Shown here one piece after another: positions 44,601 through 56,359 of a stretch of DNA of 64,000 nucleotides (position 1 is its first letter; each line of letters starts with the position of its first letter). The position numbers and the translations under genes are program-made. The DNA is from Rhodamnia argentea. Taxonomy: Eukaryota > Streptophyta > Magnoliopsida > Myrtales > Myrtaceae. The stretch lies in NCBI RefSeq assembly GCF_020921035.1, contig NC_063151.1, positions 24,372,934-24,436,933 on the forward strand, given 5' to 3'. The notes under the pieces were generated by a model that saw only the letters and a program-made list of their open reading frames with translations, was not told the DNA's origin and did not search any database.

Positions 44601-47600
44601 TATCTGGCGTGGTCATGATCCCACATCTGTGGCAGTTATGACAGAGGTAAGAACTGCTCTTCTGCTACTGTTCTTTTGCTGGAGGAAGAATCTGAGGAAT
44701 GGAGACATTCGGAATGCTTGGCAGGAAAGGTTGATAGATGGATTAAGGAAAAAGGAAAAAAACAAAAAACAAAAAAAAAAAGGAAGCGACTGATGTGTTG
44801 ATGTAGCAAAGGATGTAAATACCAAAAGATCGAATCTAGGGTGTTCAATGCCAAAGATGTGTTTGGATCCATGCGTCTTGCCTGGCATTGTCGCATATAA
44901 AAAATGTGGAGATTATTGTGATGCTGATAAAGGATGGTGTCCTTATGCTTTCTTCTTGTGCTTCTAGTTTACTTGGGGTACTCAAAACGAACTTAACCTC
45001 ATTTTAGAAGCTATGCAATGATTGTTGACCTCCTGTCCTCAACTTGCTCATTTAGATGATCAAAGATACTTGTCATTTGTCAATACTGATCTTTTCCTCA
45101 ATAACTGTCAGTACATCATACTTAGTTATCCGGGTTGTTAATGAGCTTTCTTAGGTCAAATATGTTCTGTCCGAGAAGAAAATTAGGCCTGTGGAATATC
45201 TGCTTTTGTTGTATTTCCACTCACTGAGGAAAACTATTTTGTTGTGTTTGAGAGAGAGCTCAATCTCTGAAGTGGGATTTAATTATCAAGAAGCATTTGT
45301 TAATGAGTGGTTTTGGAGTATCTAGTATATTAACGAGAAATAGTATGCTTTAACCTCTACAATATCAGTGGCCGTCCTTGCCCCCATTAGGTTACTGGAG
45401 AAGTGATATTTAAAAATTTTAACTGTTCTTTGATGTGATTCACCTTAAAAGTTGATATAGTTCATTTCTTTTATGATGGACAATTCTGACATCAAATCAA
45501 GGTGCGAGTTATGTTACTACCATTGCTTTGTGTAGCATGGCATCTGAACTTAATGTGGCAAGAATTTTAGGTTTCTTGCCATAATCCTTAATCCTCCGAA
45601 GGCCATAAAATTAGTTCTTTTCACGCATTTCTTCTACAAGACATTTTTGTCCTATTGTAACTGAATTACTGGTTTCTTCTATATGCGTAGGCAATAGGCA
45701 TCAAGATTTACTGGCAGTAGCTAAATGAAATTCACAATAGTTAGTGCATATCTCTCACCATTGCAAGGGACTAACTTTGTGTGACACTCCTTGGATCAAT
45801 GGGAGGAAACTTCATGTATAATAAAATAAGGTCCGCTGATTGGTTCATGCTCATGTTGCTATATTATTTGATGAATTTATTCCTCACTGCAGTACATCTT
45901 CATAATGCCTAAAGTTTATTCTTTTACTTTCTCCATTTCTGTTTTTTAATATACAGGATGGAGCTGCAGTAACAGGACTTCTCATCGCTGCTGCATCATT
46001 GGTTGCTGTAAACACCACAGGCAATCCAATCTATGATCCCATCGGATCTATCATAGTTGGCAATCTACTTGGGATGGTATATTGCATCCATCCAATTTTT
46101 CGTGCTTAACTGTATCCAATTTTTAGTGAATGGAAGTGCAATTAGTACATTCCAATTATGTGGATTATGTCAAATGATGAACAGGTGCAATCATATTTTC
46201 GAGTAAAGAAGTCTATTGTGAATTTAAACTGCATATAAATTTCTTTTTCATGCTGAGAATCCCCAGTTCCTATAAGTTGCTGGTAGTAGTCTCAAAATTT
46301 GGTGTGAAGAGGAGGTAACAAAGTTAAACTTTCTGAAAGTGACTATCTCTTTGATTATATTGGCAGGTGGCAATATTTCTCATCCAGAGAAATCGACATG
46401 CCCTGATCGGTAGAGCAATGGACCAACATGATATGGAAAAGGTTCTTCGATTTTTGAAAAATGACCCGGTATAACTATGTTGAAGAGTTTCAATTTCAAA
46501 ACTTACTTCACATTGTTTTGCACATTAACAAGGAAGTATCTCACCTAGCACTAGTGTTGGATCATTTTTTTTTTTCACAATTCAAAGCTCTTGTTGTAGG
46601 CTGTTGATGCTCTGTATGATTGCAAAAGTGAGGTGATTGGACCTGGGTTCTTCAGATTTAAGGCAGAAATAGGTGACTGTTCTGCTGCTTTTCTCTCACT
46701 TCATACTAAGATTAAAAAATTTTAAACATCGGAGAAGATGGCCTATTATTATTTTATGTTTCCGTTTGGAATTCACCTAGTTATTTTCATCTGCATATTT
46801 GGTAATGCATTATGCCTTCCACAAAGTCATTTACTCTTTAATGGATTTTCACATTTATGTATTATTAATGAGATGAGCGTCGTACTACCTCCTCTTTAGT
46901 TTTTTTCTTTTCCTGCACAGCTAAATAAAAAGAATCTTGTTCTTTTTTCATTTTACAACAAGGTGCAACTTTTTCTGGGGTTTTTGGTGAGTTTGACCTT
47001 GTATGTGCATATTTGGTACAACTCCGTAGTTTATCCCATAGTTTCTGACGAAGTTCTTGTCAATGGCTGTAGACTAGACTAGTGGGACTGAATGGTGCCT
47101 GCTTAATTCATGACTGCTGGTTGTTATTGGAGTCATCTACTTGTTTATGTGTCTGCTTTAAGGTTAATTATGTTTGCCCTACCATACATACAAACAAACA
47201 TGATTTTAAATATGATGGATGCACGCACCATTGTCTTGATCTAGTGGCTAGTTCTAGACTCAGTGTTGAGAGCCTGAGACACGTTCACTTAGTTTTTAGA
47301 TGTTTCAACCCAATGTACTATTTGCAGTGTTTAATAGCGTAGCAAGAATCTTGGTAAGGACGGGACTTGAACATTAACCAAGTTCTTATCAATAACTCTA
47401 GGATATTTCTGCAGCAATTTCTTTCCCACTGTTTGCATAGGTAAGAGTTGCTAGCCATTAGGATTCGTTCACATCGACATGCATAACTACATTTATCTCA
47501 TCAGGTGAACTCTATCTTGAAATATCTTCTCGAAGTCATACTTCTACTCGTGTAAGTCATTATTGATGGATTTAAAGACAGGGCTGTGTGTTTCCTTTAG

Positions 47601-48454
47601 TGATAAATACGATGCTTTGTGCCCACAAGCCCTTGAGAATCAAAAGAAACCAATGACATTTTGGGATCTAAGTGAAAGTGTTGGTTCATGAATTTTGAGT
47701 TCATGGACTTGTGTTATCTCTTCTACAGATTTTAATGGGGTAGTGGTGGTACAAAATTATCTGGAGAGGACCGGGCGTGAGGAGTGGGCAAGACAGGTAC
47801 ATAAATTTCATTTTTTATCTGGCCACTTTTTATCATCACATCTGTTATTTGTCTAAACATGATATGTGCTGAATCTATCGAGTTTTTCTTTTGCGGAAGT
47901 CGCAAACTATTTCACGGCAAATTCTGATAATTTTTACACATCTGCAAGCTTACCTTACATAAGCCTGAACACTGATCGTATGATAGTAGGCGTTCGAGAC
48001 TGTGATAAGCTATAAAGCAATGAAGTTTCCTGTGCACAGCCACAGATACTCAGTTCTGCCCCAATTTTTTTGGTCATTGGAGCACTCACTCTCTCTCTCT
48101 CTCATATATGTTCCTGGCTTTGATGGGTAACTTAATGAGAATTTTTCGTGCGCAGTTTCGTGAGGCTGCAAAACAGAAGGGTGAGAGCGCGCTGCTTGAG
48201 GTCATGTCACGCTATGGTATGTCTTGGGGAAAATGACTTCTCTCTGAAGTCAATGTCACTTCTGGTCATGATCTTTCTGAGATATTTTGATGTATCGTGT
48301 GATGAGCTACTTCTGGTTTCGACTTGCAGGTGAGGAAGTGGTTACAGCTCTGGGGAGCGAAGTAGATAGGTTAGAAAAGGAAATACAAGAGCTTGTTCCG
48401 GGTATTCGGCATGTCGACATTGAAGCCCACAACCCAATGGACCAATCTCCATGA
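41678..48454 (+). CDS. MTPC4: Cation diffusion facilitator, SLC30A9/MTPC4 (MTP7) type
   Basis: Thirteen exons: 41678-41993, 42116-42176, 43416-43548, 43659-43714, 44131-44245, 44351-44408, 44528-44646, 45957-46076, 46367-46468, 46600-46672, 47729-47796, 48156-48216, 48330-48454 (stop TGA); 1407 bases, 468 residues. The first 105 residues look like an organelle-targeting leader with a His cluster (residues 93-99). The CDF core starts at RAVTTALWCNFLVFSLKFGV. The metal-site motif VVHSVADFANQ (His162, Asp166) is intact, then HPYGYSKERFVWALIS. The second site reads TEDGAAVTGLL instead of the usual HxxxD, as in the SLC30A9 subfamily. The C-terminal domain contains FNGVVVVQNYLERTG. The family moves Zn2+ or other divalent metals; human SLC30A9 is a mitochondrial zinc exporter. 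Organelle location here is inferred. The start codon is the least sure part. Confidence 0.92.
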
Positions 48455-49004
48455 TCATTCATGTGGATTTGAAGCAGATCTGACCATTTTTCCCCATGAA
48501 CGTGACTCAATTTTTGTCCGCAGGAAAGATCTGTATTGGGGTTTCCTTCACGCTCGAGTTTTTTTTTTTTTTTTTGGGCCGGGACTTGTAGGCTCCAGTT
48601 TTATCGCAAGGGGTCGACATCTTTGAATGCTCAAGAAGCCTTATTGTATTATAGTCCATGATTATTGATGTATAGTAGGAAGATGTGTTTGAAAAGGAGA
48701 AACGAAATCGTTAATAAGATCTCTCTCTCTCTCTGCCAACTTTTGTCCACTGTAAAAGGTTTCTTCGCGGTTGCTTCCCTTCCTCTACATGACAACTATT
48801 TCTGTTTTGAGAGTACACGCAAAGTTAGCAGAAAAGCCCATGCCAAGTGGGAATGAAGGAAATTTCCAAGAGCTTCATCCAGGTGTCGTGGAAATTTCAT
48901 CAATCTTGCGCTCCATTTGCCACTGCTATACCAGCTCGTCTCCTATAAATTCACATGGCCGTTCATGATGCACAGACGAGAGATCTGACGTTGATCATAC
49001 CGGA
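48455..49004. other. CDF 3' UTR and leader of the small-protein gene
   Basis: Contains a T run (about 48560-48576) and a CT tract near 48720-48734. A 17-codon upstream frame begins at ATG 48957 and ends at the TGA overlapping the ATGATGG start at 49002-49008. Nothing else is recognised. Confidence 0.5.
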
Positions 49005-49208
49005 ATGATGGGGGCGACGCCAGTGTTCGAAGTGAAAGAGACGGTAATGAAGAGCGAAGGAGCCGGCTCTCTCTGCTGTTACTGCGGAGGCCCCGTGATG
49101 GTGGCCACCTGTGCCGTCGAACTCCGGTTCTGTTTCATTCCCATTTCTCACAAAGTCAAGACCAAGTTCTACTGCATCATCTGCTCCACCCGCTTCGTTC
49201 CTGCTTGA
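49005..49208 (+). CDS. Small cysteine-rich (zinc-ribbon-like) conserved plant protein, 67 residues
   Basis: An intact short frame, MMGATPVFEVKETVMKSEGA, then CCYCGG, a middle stretch with FCFIPISHKVK, and FYCIICSTRFVPA before the stop. The CxxC...CxxC pairs suggest a single zinc-binding ribbon. I recall short plant proteins with the same opening and the same cysteine pairs, but know no function or accepted name. The second Met is an equally good start. A 17-codon upstream frame ends by overlapping the start (ATGATGG contains its TGA), which could damp translation. The frame is short, so the call rests on the cysteine pattern and remembered similarity, not on length. Confidence 0.55.
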   Translation: MMGATPVFEVKETVMKSEGAGSLCCYCGGPVMVATCAVELRFCFIPISHKVKTKFYCIICSTRFVPA

Positions 49209-50318
49209 TGCCATCGATTGTTTCCTTCTCTTAAATTCTTTATTCTTCTCTTTGAAGTTGATTATTGTGTGCCCGAAGAGGATAAGATTGTACTCTATCA
49301 TATAAGTGGAAAATAACATCGACAAAAAGGAAGAAGAGAGTTGAAAATAATAAGTCCTCACACAAATTGGAAAAGTGAGCATCTTTTGGTTATCTCTCAT
49401 TGCATTTATCATGTAGGTTGGGTTTCGACCACACTTTGTGGTTCTAGAGGCGCTTGTGCAAATGCGTTCGATAAATTTTTTGGAGAACTTTTCGGAAATT
49501 CAATTATATTTGTAAAATCTTCTAAAATCCTTTAATTGAAGGCAGGTTCATAGAAGTTTTGGACTCTAAACATTTCCAGAATGATAATATATTTTTTGCT
49601 TTTGATTTTGCTCTCGCTGAACTTACAAAATTTCAACAACGCCTCGCCTCGTGTAACCCCAACAACACTGAGCGAGAAAAGGTCAAGGGGGCCGACTGCT
49701 CGAGCCCTTCGCTTTTTTTTTTCAATAGTCTTTTTGAAATGTGTTTATACTAAACATCTCCAAAACAAAACAAAAAAAAAAAAAACCTCTTATACAAATG
49801 CTTTTATTTCACAAAAAATTCAAAATTTAGACGATATTTTTTGAAAAATGATTAATGACATCTTTTAAAAAAGTTACTGTACTAAAAGATATTTTTATTA
49901 AAATCATGTTTTTAATACTTACTTTGGAGCAATAAAACGAATCGTTTTTTAATTCTTTTTCAAAAGAACCTCTTACCATCCCGTACATTTTCCCAAATCG
50001 TCTACCCAAAAGCTTAGCCAAACGCATCGAGCAGAATGCACACTGTTCTCTCAAACGCTTTCGAGGCACACTTTTCAGCGATGACAATTAACACTAAAAA
50101 ATGCAACCTTAATTTCAACACTGGTGTCCATCGAGTCTTGGTTTGGTTGGCTAAATATACGAAATTTAACTGTAAACAATCGAAAAAAGACGGACACCAT
50201 CACAAAGATGAGCCTCCTGAGCAAAATCTTATCCTGCTTGAAAACGACCCAGACTAAAATAGTCTTTCTGCAAAATTCAAAGCCTCAAAACAGCAAAATT
50301 ACTAAAACAGCAACAAAC
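49209..50318. other. Intergenic DNA between the small-protein gene and RPL7
   Basis: No gene is seen. AT-rich, with A runs (about 49768-49788) and TTTTTGAAAAATGATT-like words recalling the foldback arms elsewhere. The right end presumably holds the RPL7 3' UTR. Confidence 0.5.
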
Positions 50319-51814
50319 TTAATTCATCCTCCTGATGAGCTCATTGACGTAATTCTCACGGTTTCCAGCATCTCCTCCTTCAACATAGTGGTTCCTCTTC
50401 TTCTTCATGCCCCCAAGTGGTGCCTTGAGCTTAAATGGCCACAGGAAGTTATTAGCTTCCCTGAAATGAGGTCCAACGGTCATGATCTCATGGAATGAGG
50501 TCTTCAGTGCAGATGATGCCATACTTGCCCAAGGCCTGTACATAAATCGACTCATGTTATTCACATTTTCTAACGAGAGAAACTTCAAAGAGCAAGAGGA
50601 CAAGTTGAATCACAGACACAACAAAGAACCAACATGAAACCTGCTCGATGATCGAATTGTCAGTCAAAGCAATTCTTTGCTTGTTTAACTTTCCAAACCC
50701 CCTCTTGTAAATCAGTTCTCTCACACTCTTCAAGTTGGGGTACCTATATAGGCACGCATTAAATGGATCAGTAGAGATGCATCACAAAAACATGAGCCAT
50801 GCAGGTAACATCATGATAAAAGCCTACCCATAAGTCACGTAAGGCTCAACCCTGTGCAGCATATTCATAGTTGCTTTGTTTACTTTGAGGAAGACCCCAT
50901 TAAAGATCTGCTCCAAAAGAAGCACGATGGAAAAATGCAGGTGTAAAGAATTAATAAGCAAGGCATATTCAAAAGAAGTGTGGAAAGTTGATCACACTAA
51001 CATCATCCAGAAAATTCGACTCCATCATTACTCCAATAACAGTACACAAGCTCAACAAAAGAATGATCACATTTGTGATGGTGATTAGATCTTGCGGTCA
51101 ATCCTGGAGTTGAATAAACCTTTTCCTTTCTCTGAGCATAGGGATCAGCATACACAACTTTCTAATAAATTTAAATCTTGAGGACTTCGTTACCGACGTG
51201 TAAGGTGAAACTTTTTACACGTTATAATCAAAACACAAAGATAATTCTCCATGATACCTTAACAGTCACCACTTGCACACACACAAAAACTTGATCACTC
51301 ACCTGTCTCAAACGCAACAGCTGCAAGATCTTCCTTGTTTTCGGGTGCATTGCATTGATACTGAAAATAATAAAGATCCCAAATCAGAAAATGAGAAAAC
51401 TGGTCATAAAATTATTTGGCAACAAGCAATAACTTACCCACGAATACGGATGATGAACAGAAGCTTAGCTTCTGGGTCAACATAGAAGCCTCCTTTCAAT
51501 TTTGCCTCACGCTTCAAGCAAATCAGTTTCTTCTCCTGTGAACATCAGTAGCGAAAAGGCAACCCCATAAGAATAAGATATGCTGAATTATAAATTGGTA
51601 ACACCGCAGTGTAATCATCGAGAAGTATAATCGTAAGTACCTGCTCCTCGTACTTCTTCGAATATTGCTTCGCTCTAACGTAAATCAGCTTGCGGTTCTC
51701 AGCATTCTTCTTCTTGGTAGCCTCAAGCTCCTGATTTTTCGCCAAAGCCCACTCCTCATTTCTCTTCCTCTTCTTCAAAACCGACTCTGGAACCACCGCC
51801 TTGACCTCAGCCAT
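50319..51814 (-). CDS. RPL7: 60S ribosomal protein L7 (uL30), with a one-base insertion in the last exon
   Basis: Six coding exons on the minus strand: 51814-51641, 51535-51438, 51360-51303, 50907-50828, 50743-50641, 50535-50319. The protein starts [20 protein letters not shown] and continues through [56 protein letters not shown] and [20 protein letters not shown]. Without the insertion it would be 242 residues, the normal length. uL30 belongs to the large cytosolic subunit. In the last exon the frame reads [15 protein letters not shown] and then TGA, because of one extra base at about 50492-50493 (the minus strand has ATTCCATGAG where ATTCATGAG is expected). Beyond it, in the next frame, the tail [10 protein letters not shown] to [12 protein letters not shown] is undamaged. 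All splice sites are normal. It is either a sequencing/assembly error or a very young loss in a multi-copy gene family. Confidence 0.9.
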
Positions 51815-52550
51815 TTCTTTCTACAGCATAACCAGGGTAAAAAATTACAATAGTGCTTCCAAAATAGCACTATACCATACTCTAGCATGAAAATGGAATC
51901 GAAGGTTTCGTGTCATTGATCTACGGGAACAAATGCATGGGCAGATGTATCTCGTGCACATCTTAACCATACAAATCCATCAAGGAACTTGCATATGCAA
52001 TCCAGTTCCATTTTGAACCTATTATCAGTCTACAGCTCATGGGGAAAAACACTTTCCGGAGAAACACGATTGAACATAGTACAACCCTGAAGTTTTAAAC
52101 AAATGAAGCTTCAAATCTGAGTCCTGGAATGACCATCCCCAACTCCAAGAGAACAGACGTTTCTCTCGCACCTGAACTCAACCAGACACGACTCGCGGAA
52201 AGAAATATTGAACCCAAGAAAATTGCAGGCCAAAGAAACGAACTTGACATAAAACCCAGATCAACATAAGCTCAAATGAGCTCAATACTCGCATCTAATC
52301 ACTAACGAGACACAACATACAAGTCAATGCAAGTCACCACTACACCGAGCACTCATATAGCAACGAATTAAGAGAAGCGAGATCCGCTCAAAAAACAAAA
52401 CCAGATCAAGGGATCCGCTGCCCGAAACGGGAGTCAAGTTCCGACTTACCGTCTCTCTGGCGGTGTCGCAAGGTCACGGACTGCGCGGCGCCAAAGAGGA
52501 TCGGGATTTTCTTCTGCGCACAGACAGAGGGAGAGTGAAAACTAGGGTTT
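51815..52550 (-). promoter_or_regulatory. RPL7 leader with leader intron and telo-box
   Basis: A leader intron runs from 52449 down to 51821 (donor ACG, then GTAAGTCGG; acceptor GCTGTAG), leaving only six leader bases before the ATG. At 52543-52550 the plus strand reads TAGGGTTT, i.e. AAACCCTA on the gene strand, the telo-box found near the start of plant ribosomal-protein genes. The intact leader and promoter argue that this gene was expressed recently. Confidence 0.65.
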
Positions 52551-52657
52551 TGTATTGCTTTGAATAAGCTTGGGGCTTGGGATGTCGACGGCCTCGATTT
52601 GTCCGGATATCCGGACAGAGAATCCTCGCCGTCGATTGAAGGGCTTGTTAAGTTTCT

Positions 52658-52729
52658 TGGGCCTTGACGTTGATGTTGGAATGGTATTAAGATGGGAAGG
52701 CCCACGATCCTTGTACTAAAGGAAGCCCA
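52658..52729 (-). promoter_or_regulatory. Site II-type elements (TGGGCC/T) in the RPL7 promoter
   Basis: TGGGCC on the plus strand at 52658-52663 and on the minus strand at 52699-52704; TGGGCT on the minus strand at 52724-52729. Site II motifs bind TCP factors and, with a telo-box, drive ribosomal-protein and growth genes in plants. The spacing to the telo-box (about 110-180 bases) fits that arrangement. Confidence 0.55.
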
Positions 52730-53309
52730 AGGGCTTAAGATTCAATTTATCCATTTGATGCATGGATTTTTTTTTTTTTTTGGGGTCCGAGATGCATGGA
52801 TTGTTTGAAGACTTAAAAATAAGACAACGACATTATTATCATTCCACAATACAAAATGAAATCCTAAAATTATCTCGAAGATTGAAAAGAAAGATGACAA
52901 AATCGCCAAAACCAATTAATTTATTTGGACTTTACCAAGATGTATCATCTATCTTTTTGTCTATCTATCATCATCATCACTATAATTATTACTACAATAA
53001 AGTTTGAAGTTGGTCATTTACTATATGATTAGAAAGGGGACAAATATCATACGTGTCATTACTTTCATATGTTCTTCACTTTAGTGCCAAGCCTTTTTGG
53101 GCGTTCCCTTGAGTGCCCATTTGGTGAAAAATCGATCACTTCAATGCCACCGATAATTTGAATGGCCGGAAGATACGAAGTGACATTATTTTAGAATAAA
53201 TGGTCGGACATAACTTGGAGGCAAAGGGAAGTGAGCAAAGTAATAGCTAAATAGTGTTGTCTTGTGATCTCATCCAAACAACAATGTCTCGCATTCATGG
53301 GGAAATTAT

Positions 53310-53880
53310 ATATAAAAAAAGGATCATAAACTTAGGAAAAATCATGATACCAAAATTTTTTTTTAAACTTTTGTATCATAAAACTCTACTTTGCGTCTTG
53401 TTCATTTTACCATAATTTTTAAAAAATCCTCAACTTTAGGTTATGTCTATTCTGCTTTAAACTTTTTTTTTTTTTGTTTATGAAAACTCCAACTTTGGAT
53501 CTTGTCCAAATTTTAACCTAAAATTTATACAATCTCATAAAAGAAATCACAAATTTTTTTGAGAAGTTTGCCCCATTAACCTTCCAATAAAGTTTCTCAT
53601 TGCATATGAGAAATGAAAATTCTCAGCACAGCTATTGTTCATGGGCGAACTCTCCGACGTTGGAAATCAAACAATCCCAAACACAGAGATTGAAAATTGG
53701 GCAAATCACTAGGAGATTTTGACAAAGGTTAATGGAGACAGTTTATGACCTAGGTAAAGTTGGTATATTTTATGATACAAAAAATTGAGTAAATTGGACC
53801 AAAGGTTTGATTTTTACAAGACAAAATAGTTTAGGAAATTGGTACTAACTAAGCGAATGTTTATTGAGAAAAAAAGGTAA
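53310..53880. mobile_element. Foldback element related to the one at 15.6 kb
   Basis: The left arm has TTTTGTATCATAAAAC and repeated CCTCAACTTTAGG or CCAACTTTGG words; the right arm has the inverse TTTTATGATACAAAA and CCTAGGTAAAGTTGG. The middle contains ACCTTCCAATAAAGTTTCTC. Noncoding; boundaries approximate. Confidence 0.5.
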
Positions 53881-53939
53881 ATTGGGTTTTTTTTTTTTTT
53901 AGTAATTGGGTTGCCCTAAAGTTGAATAATTATTATAAG

Positions 53940-54530
53940 ATAAAAATAAATTCAAGGCTAAATTGGGTTTTTATTATATATCAATTTGGTCTTAAACTTT
54001 TTAATTTGATCAATTTAGTCTTAAATCGGATATCGCTAATGTGGACGCCGATTGTCTTATGTGGCATGGTTAGCGCTACGACAGTCTTGACGTGAATTTT
54101 TTTCCTTATTTTTTTAATGTATTAGTTTGTGTCTTTTTTTTTGTCTTTACGTTTTTTTTTAATTACGTTGGCTAGGGTACCGGCAACCCTTGCTAGCCGC
54201 TGGCGAGGGTTGTCTTGTTGGCCATGGGTGCCCAGGGCCTTTGTGGCTTCGCCAAATTTGAGTGTGGGTCGCTTAGCTTGCCATAGTGGAAAAAAAAACA
54301 AAGAAAATAAAATGTAAAGAAATTAAAAAATAAATAACAAAAAAAATCACGTTAGCATCCATCATTCCACGTGGGACAACCAGGCGCCCGTGTTAGCAAT
54401 TTCGGGGAAATTAGCTTGAAGGACTTAATTGGAAAATTTTGAAAAGGTTTATGACTAAAAAGTTCAAATTGAAAGATTTAAGACCAAATTGATGCGGGTA
54501 CAATATGTTTTGATTTTTTTTTTTTTGCAA
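53940..54530. mobile_element. MITE-like inverted-repeat element related to the one at 16.4 kb
   Basis: TATCAATTTGGTCTTAAAC on the left and AAGACCAAATTGATGCGGG on the right are inverse copies. Inward lie CTAATGTGGACGCCGATTG and its imperfect inverse CCAGGCGCCCGTGTTAGC. A GC-rich insert (about 54165-54280, ACCGGCAACCCTTGCTAGCC) replaces the AT-rich middle of the 16.4-kb copy. Confidence 0.55.
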
Positions 54531-55439
54531 TTTCTCCAGCATTTCATCGTGATGCTAATACATATCGGTATATTGTTATTTTTTCAGCAATATTTATTCA
54601 ATCAATAATTTAATTCTGATGAAAAATGTCAGAATAAGTAAATCAAGCGAAGACTGAAATTTAAAACGTAAACATTAAAACATTGAAGACAAGCTTTCTT
54701 TGTTATTAAAATTTATTTTGTGTAATGCATTCGCATTTTGTCCCATTCACTATAATACACATGCTAATTAAGTTCTTGCTGGAGACAAGCTTGCTTTCTT
54801 TCTTTCTTTGTTATTTCAATGATGATCATTTCCATATTTCTTCGTTCGTTCAGCTATTCAAATAAAATCAATTAGCGTGTCTGATTGTTTTCGGAATCCG
54901 ATCGACAAATCTTGTTTAACCGCATTGAATAAAGCTCAAATCCTAAAGTGACAAACGTAATCAAGGAATTAAACTTAAGTGTGATATTGACTCGCATGGT
55001 TAATTGGGATATAGGGCTCGCCATCAATCCATGTTCTTGCTACTTTTCCTTCCGTTTTATTTGTGTTCAAGCAGCCGACCACCGTCAGTCCACGAAACCT
55101 AGTCCAGTTCACGGTTTGAACCGTCCCCGAAAGACTCCAAACTTCTGGAGTCGCATTGCCGGGTCGCGACAGAAGCCCTGCTGTGTACCCGCCTGTCGGT
55201 ATCAGTCGACGCCAAGTCGTCCACGGCCGGTGCTTTATCGCCGTGTGCCGCCGCCTCTCGAACCTCCAGAACCGCGGCGGAAACCACGTCGTAGGTCCGC
55301 TCACGCGTCTGGTGAGTGAAGATACCCGCCCCCACCCCCAGCCCCACTGAGTTCATGTGCCCCCAAAACGTACCGATTTCCCTAGCTCCATGCCGTGTGT
55401 CAAACGTGATATGTCCGGTTTGAGGTTGATAACGTGGTT

Positions 55440-56060
55440 ATCAAGCAACTAGGATGTCAAAATTGAACCATACCGAATAAAAAATTTGTGCATTTTGATT
55501 CAATTTGATTTTCGGTTAGAATAATTGAAAAATAATCATTCTTTTTTTTTTTTGGTTTAGTTAATTTCGGTTTGGTTCGATTAATCGAACCGAACCGAAA
55601 ATCTCTCATTTTTTATTTTATATTTTTTCCTTTGTTCTTTCTTTTCTTTTGTTTTATTCCTTTTTGGTGGCTAAGGGTTGTAGAGTCGATGGCCACTAGC
55701 GAAGGGCCAACGACCCCTGCCGACCCGTCGGTGAGGGGTCGTGGTCCCCTCACAAATGAAGGCGAGGGCGTCGAGAGCCCCCGCCTCACCAAATATGGAC
55801 TCTCGAGGCCGTGAGGGCTCACGATGTCTCCTCCGTGAGGGGCCACAACCCATCGCCCGCGGTTGGCGAGGGTCGCCAACCCTTAGCCACCATAAAACAA
55901 AAAAAAAAAAGAAAAGAAAAAAAAGAATGGGAAAATGGAAAAGAAAAAATAAAATAAAAATCGAAAAAAGAAAAATCAAAACCGAACCTAACTATACCGA
56001 ACTGGATTTTTGGCTCGGTTCATATCCAGTTTATAGCAAGATTTGGTTCGATTCAAGCTT
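55440..56060. mobile_element. Foldback element with a long exact inner inverted repeat
   Basis: GGTGGCTAAGGGTTG at 55666-55680 and its complement CAACCCTTAGCCACC at about 55878-55892 close a GC-rich loop. Outside are T-rich and A-rich arms, then GGTTCGATTAATCGAACCGA on the left and ACCGAACCTAACTATACCG on the right. No transposase frame. Boundaries approximate. Confidence 0.55.
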
Positions 56061-56359
56061 ATCTCCCAACGATTCCGTCCGAACTGAATCATTGAGATCC
56101 ATACATGCAATAGCCGCCAATGTCAGTGTATCTACTGCGTCCAAGCTGACATGTCAACGTCCCATTACAGCATTTCTCGCCACTTCAGCAGATAAAGCTC
56201 CCAACCGATTAGACCGAACCAGGCCGAACCGAGACGAACCGATCATTGTGGTTTTGAGTGAAAATTGCTTCATATTCCAAAAGACAGGTCCAGTCGGAGA
56301 AAATATTAGATACAGGCCTTGTAAAACTTACGTGGCTCAGCTCACCATTCAATTTACGA

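Noticed and set aside
54948-55356. Frames of 85-123 codons on both strands in GC-richer DNA
   Set aside because: No family recognised, strands conflict, and there are no flanking exons. It could be a gene fragment, but I cannot support it.
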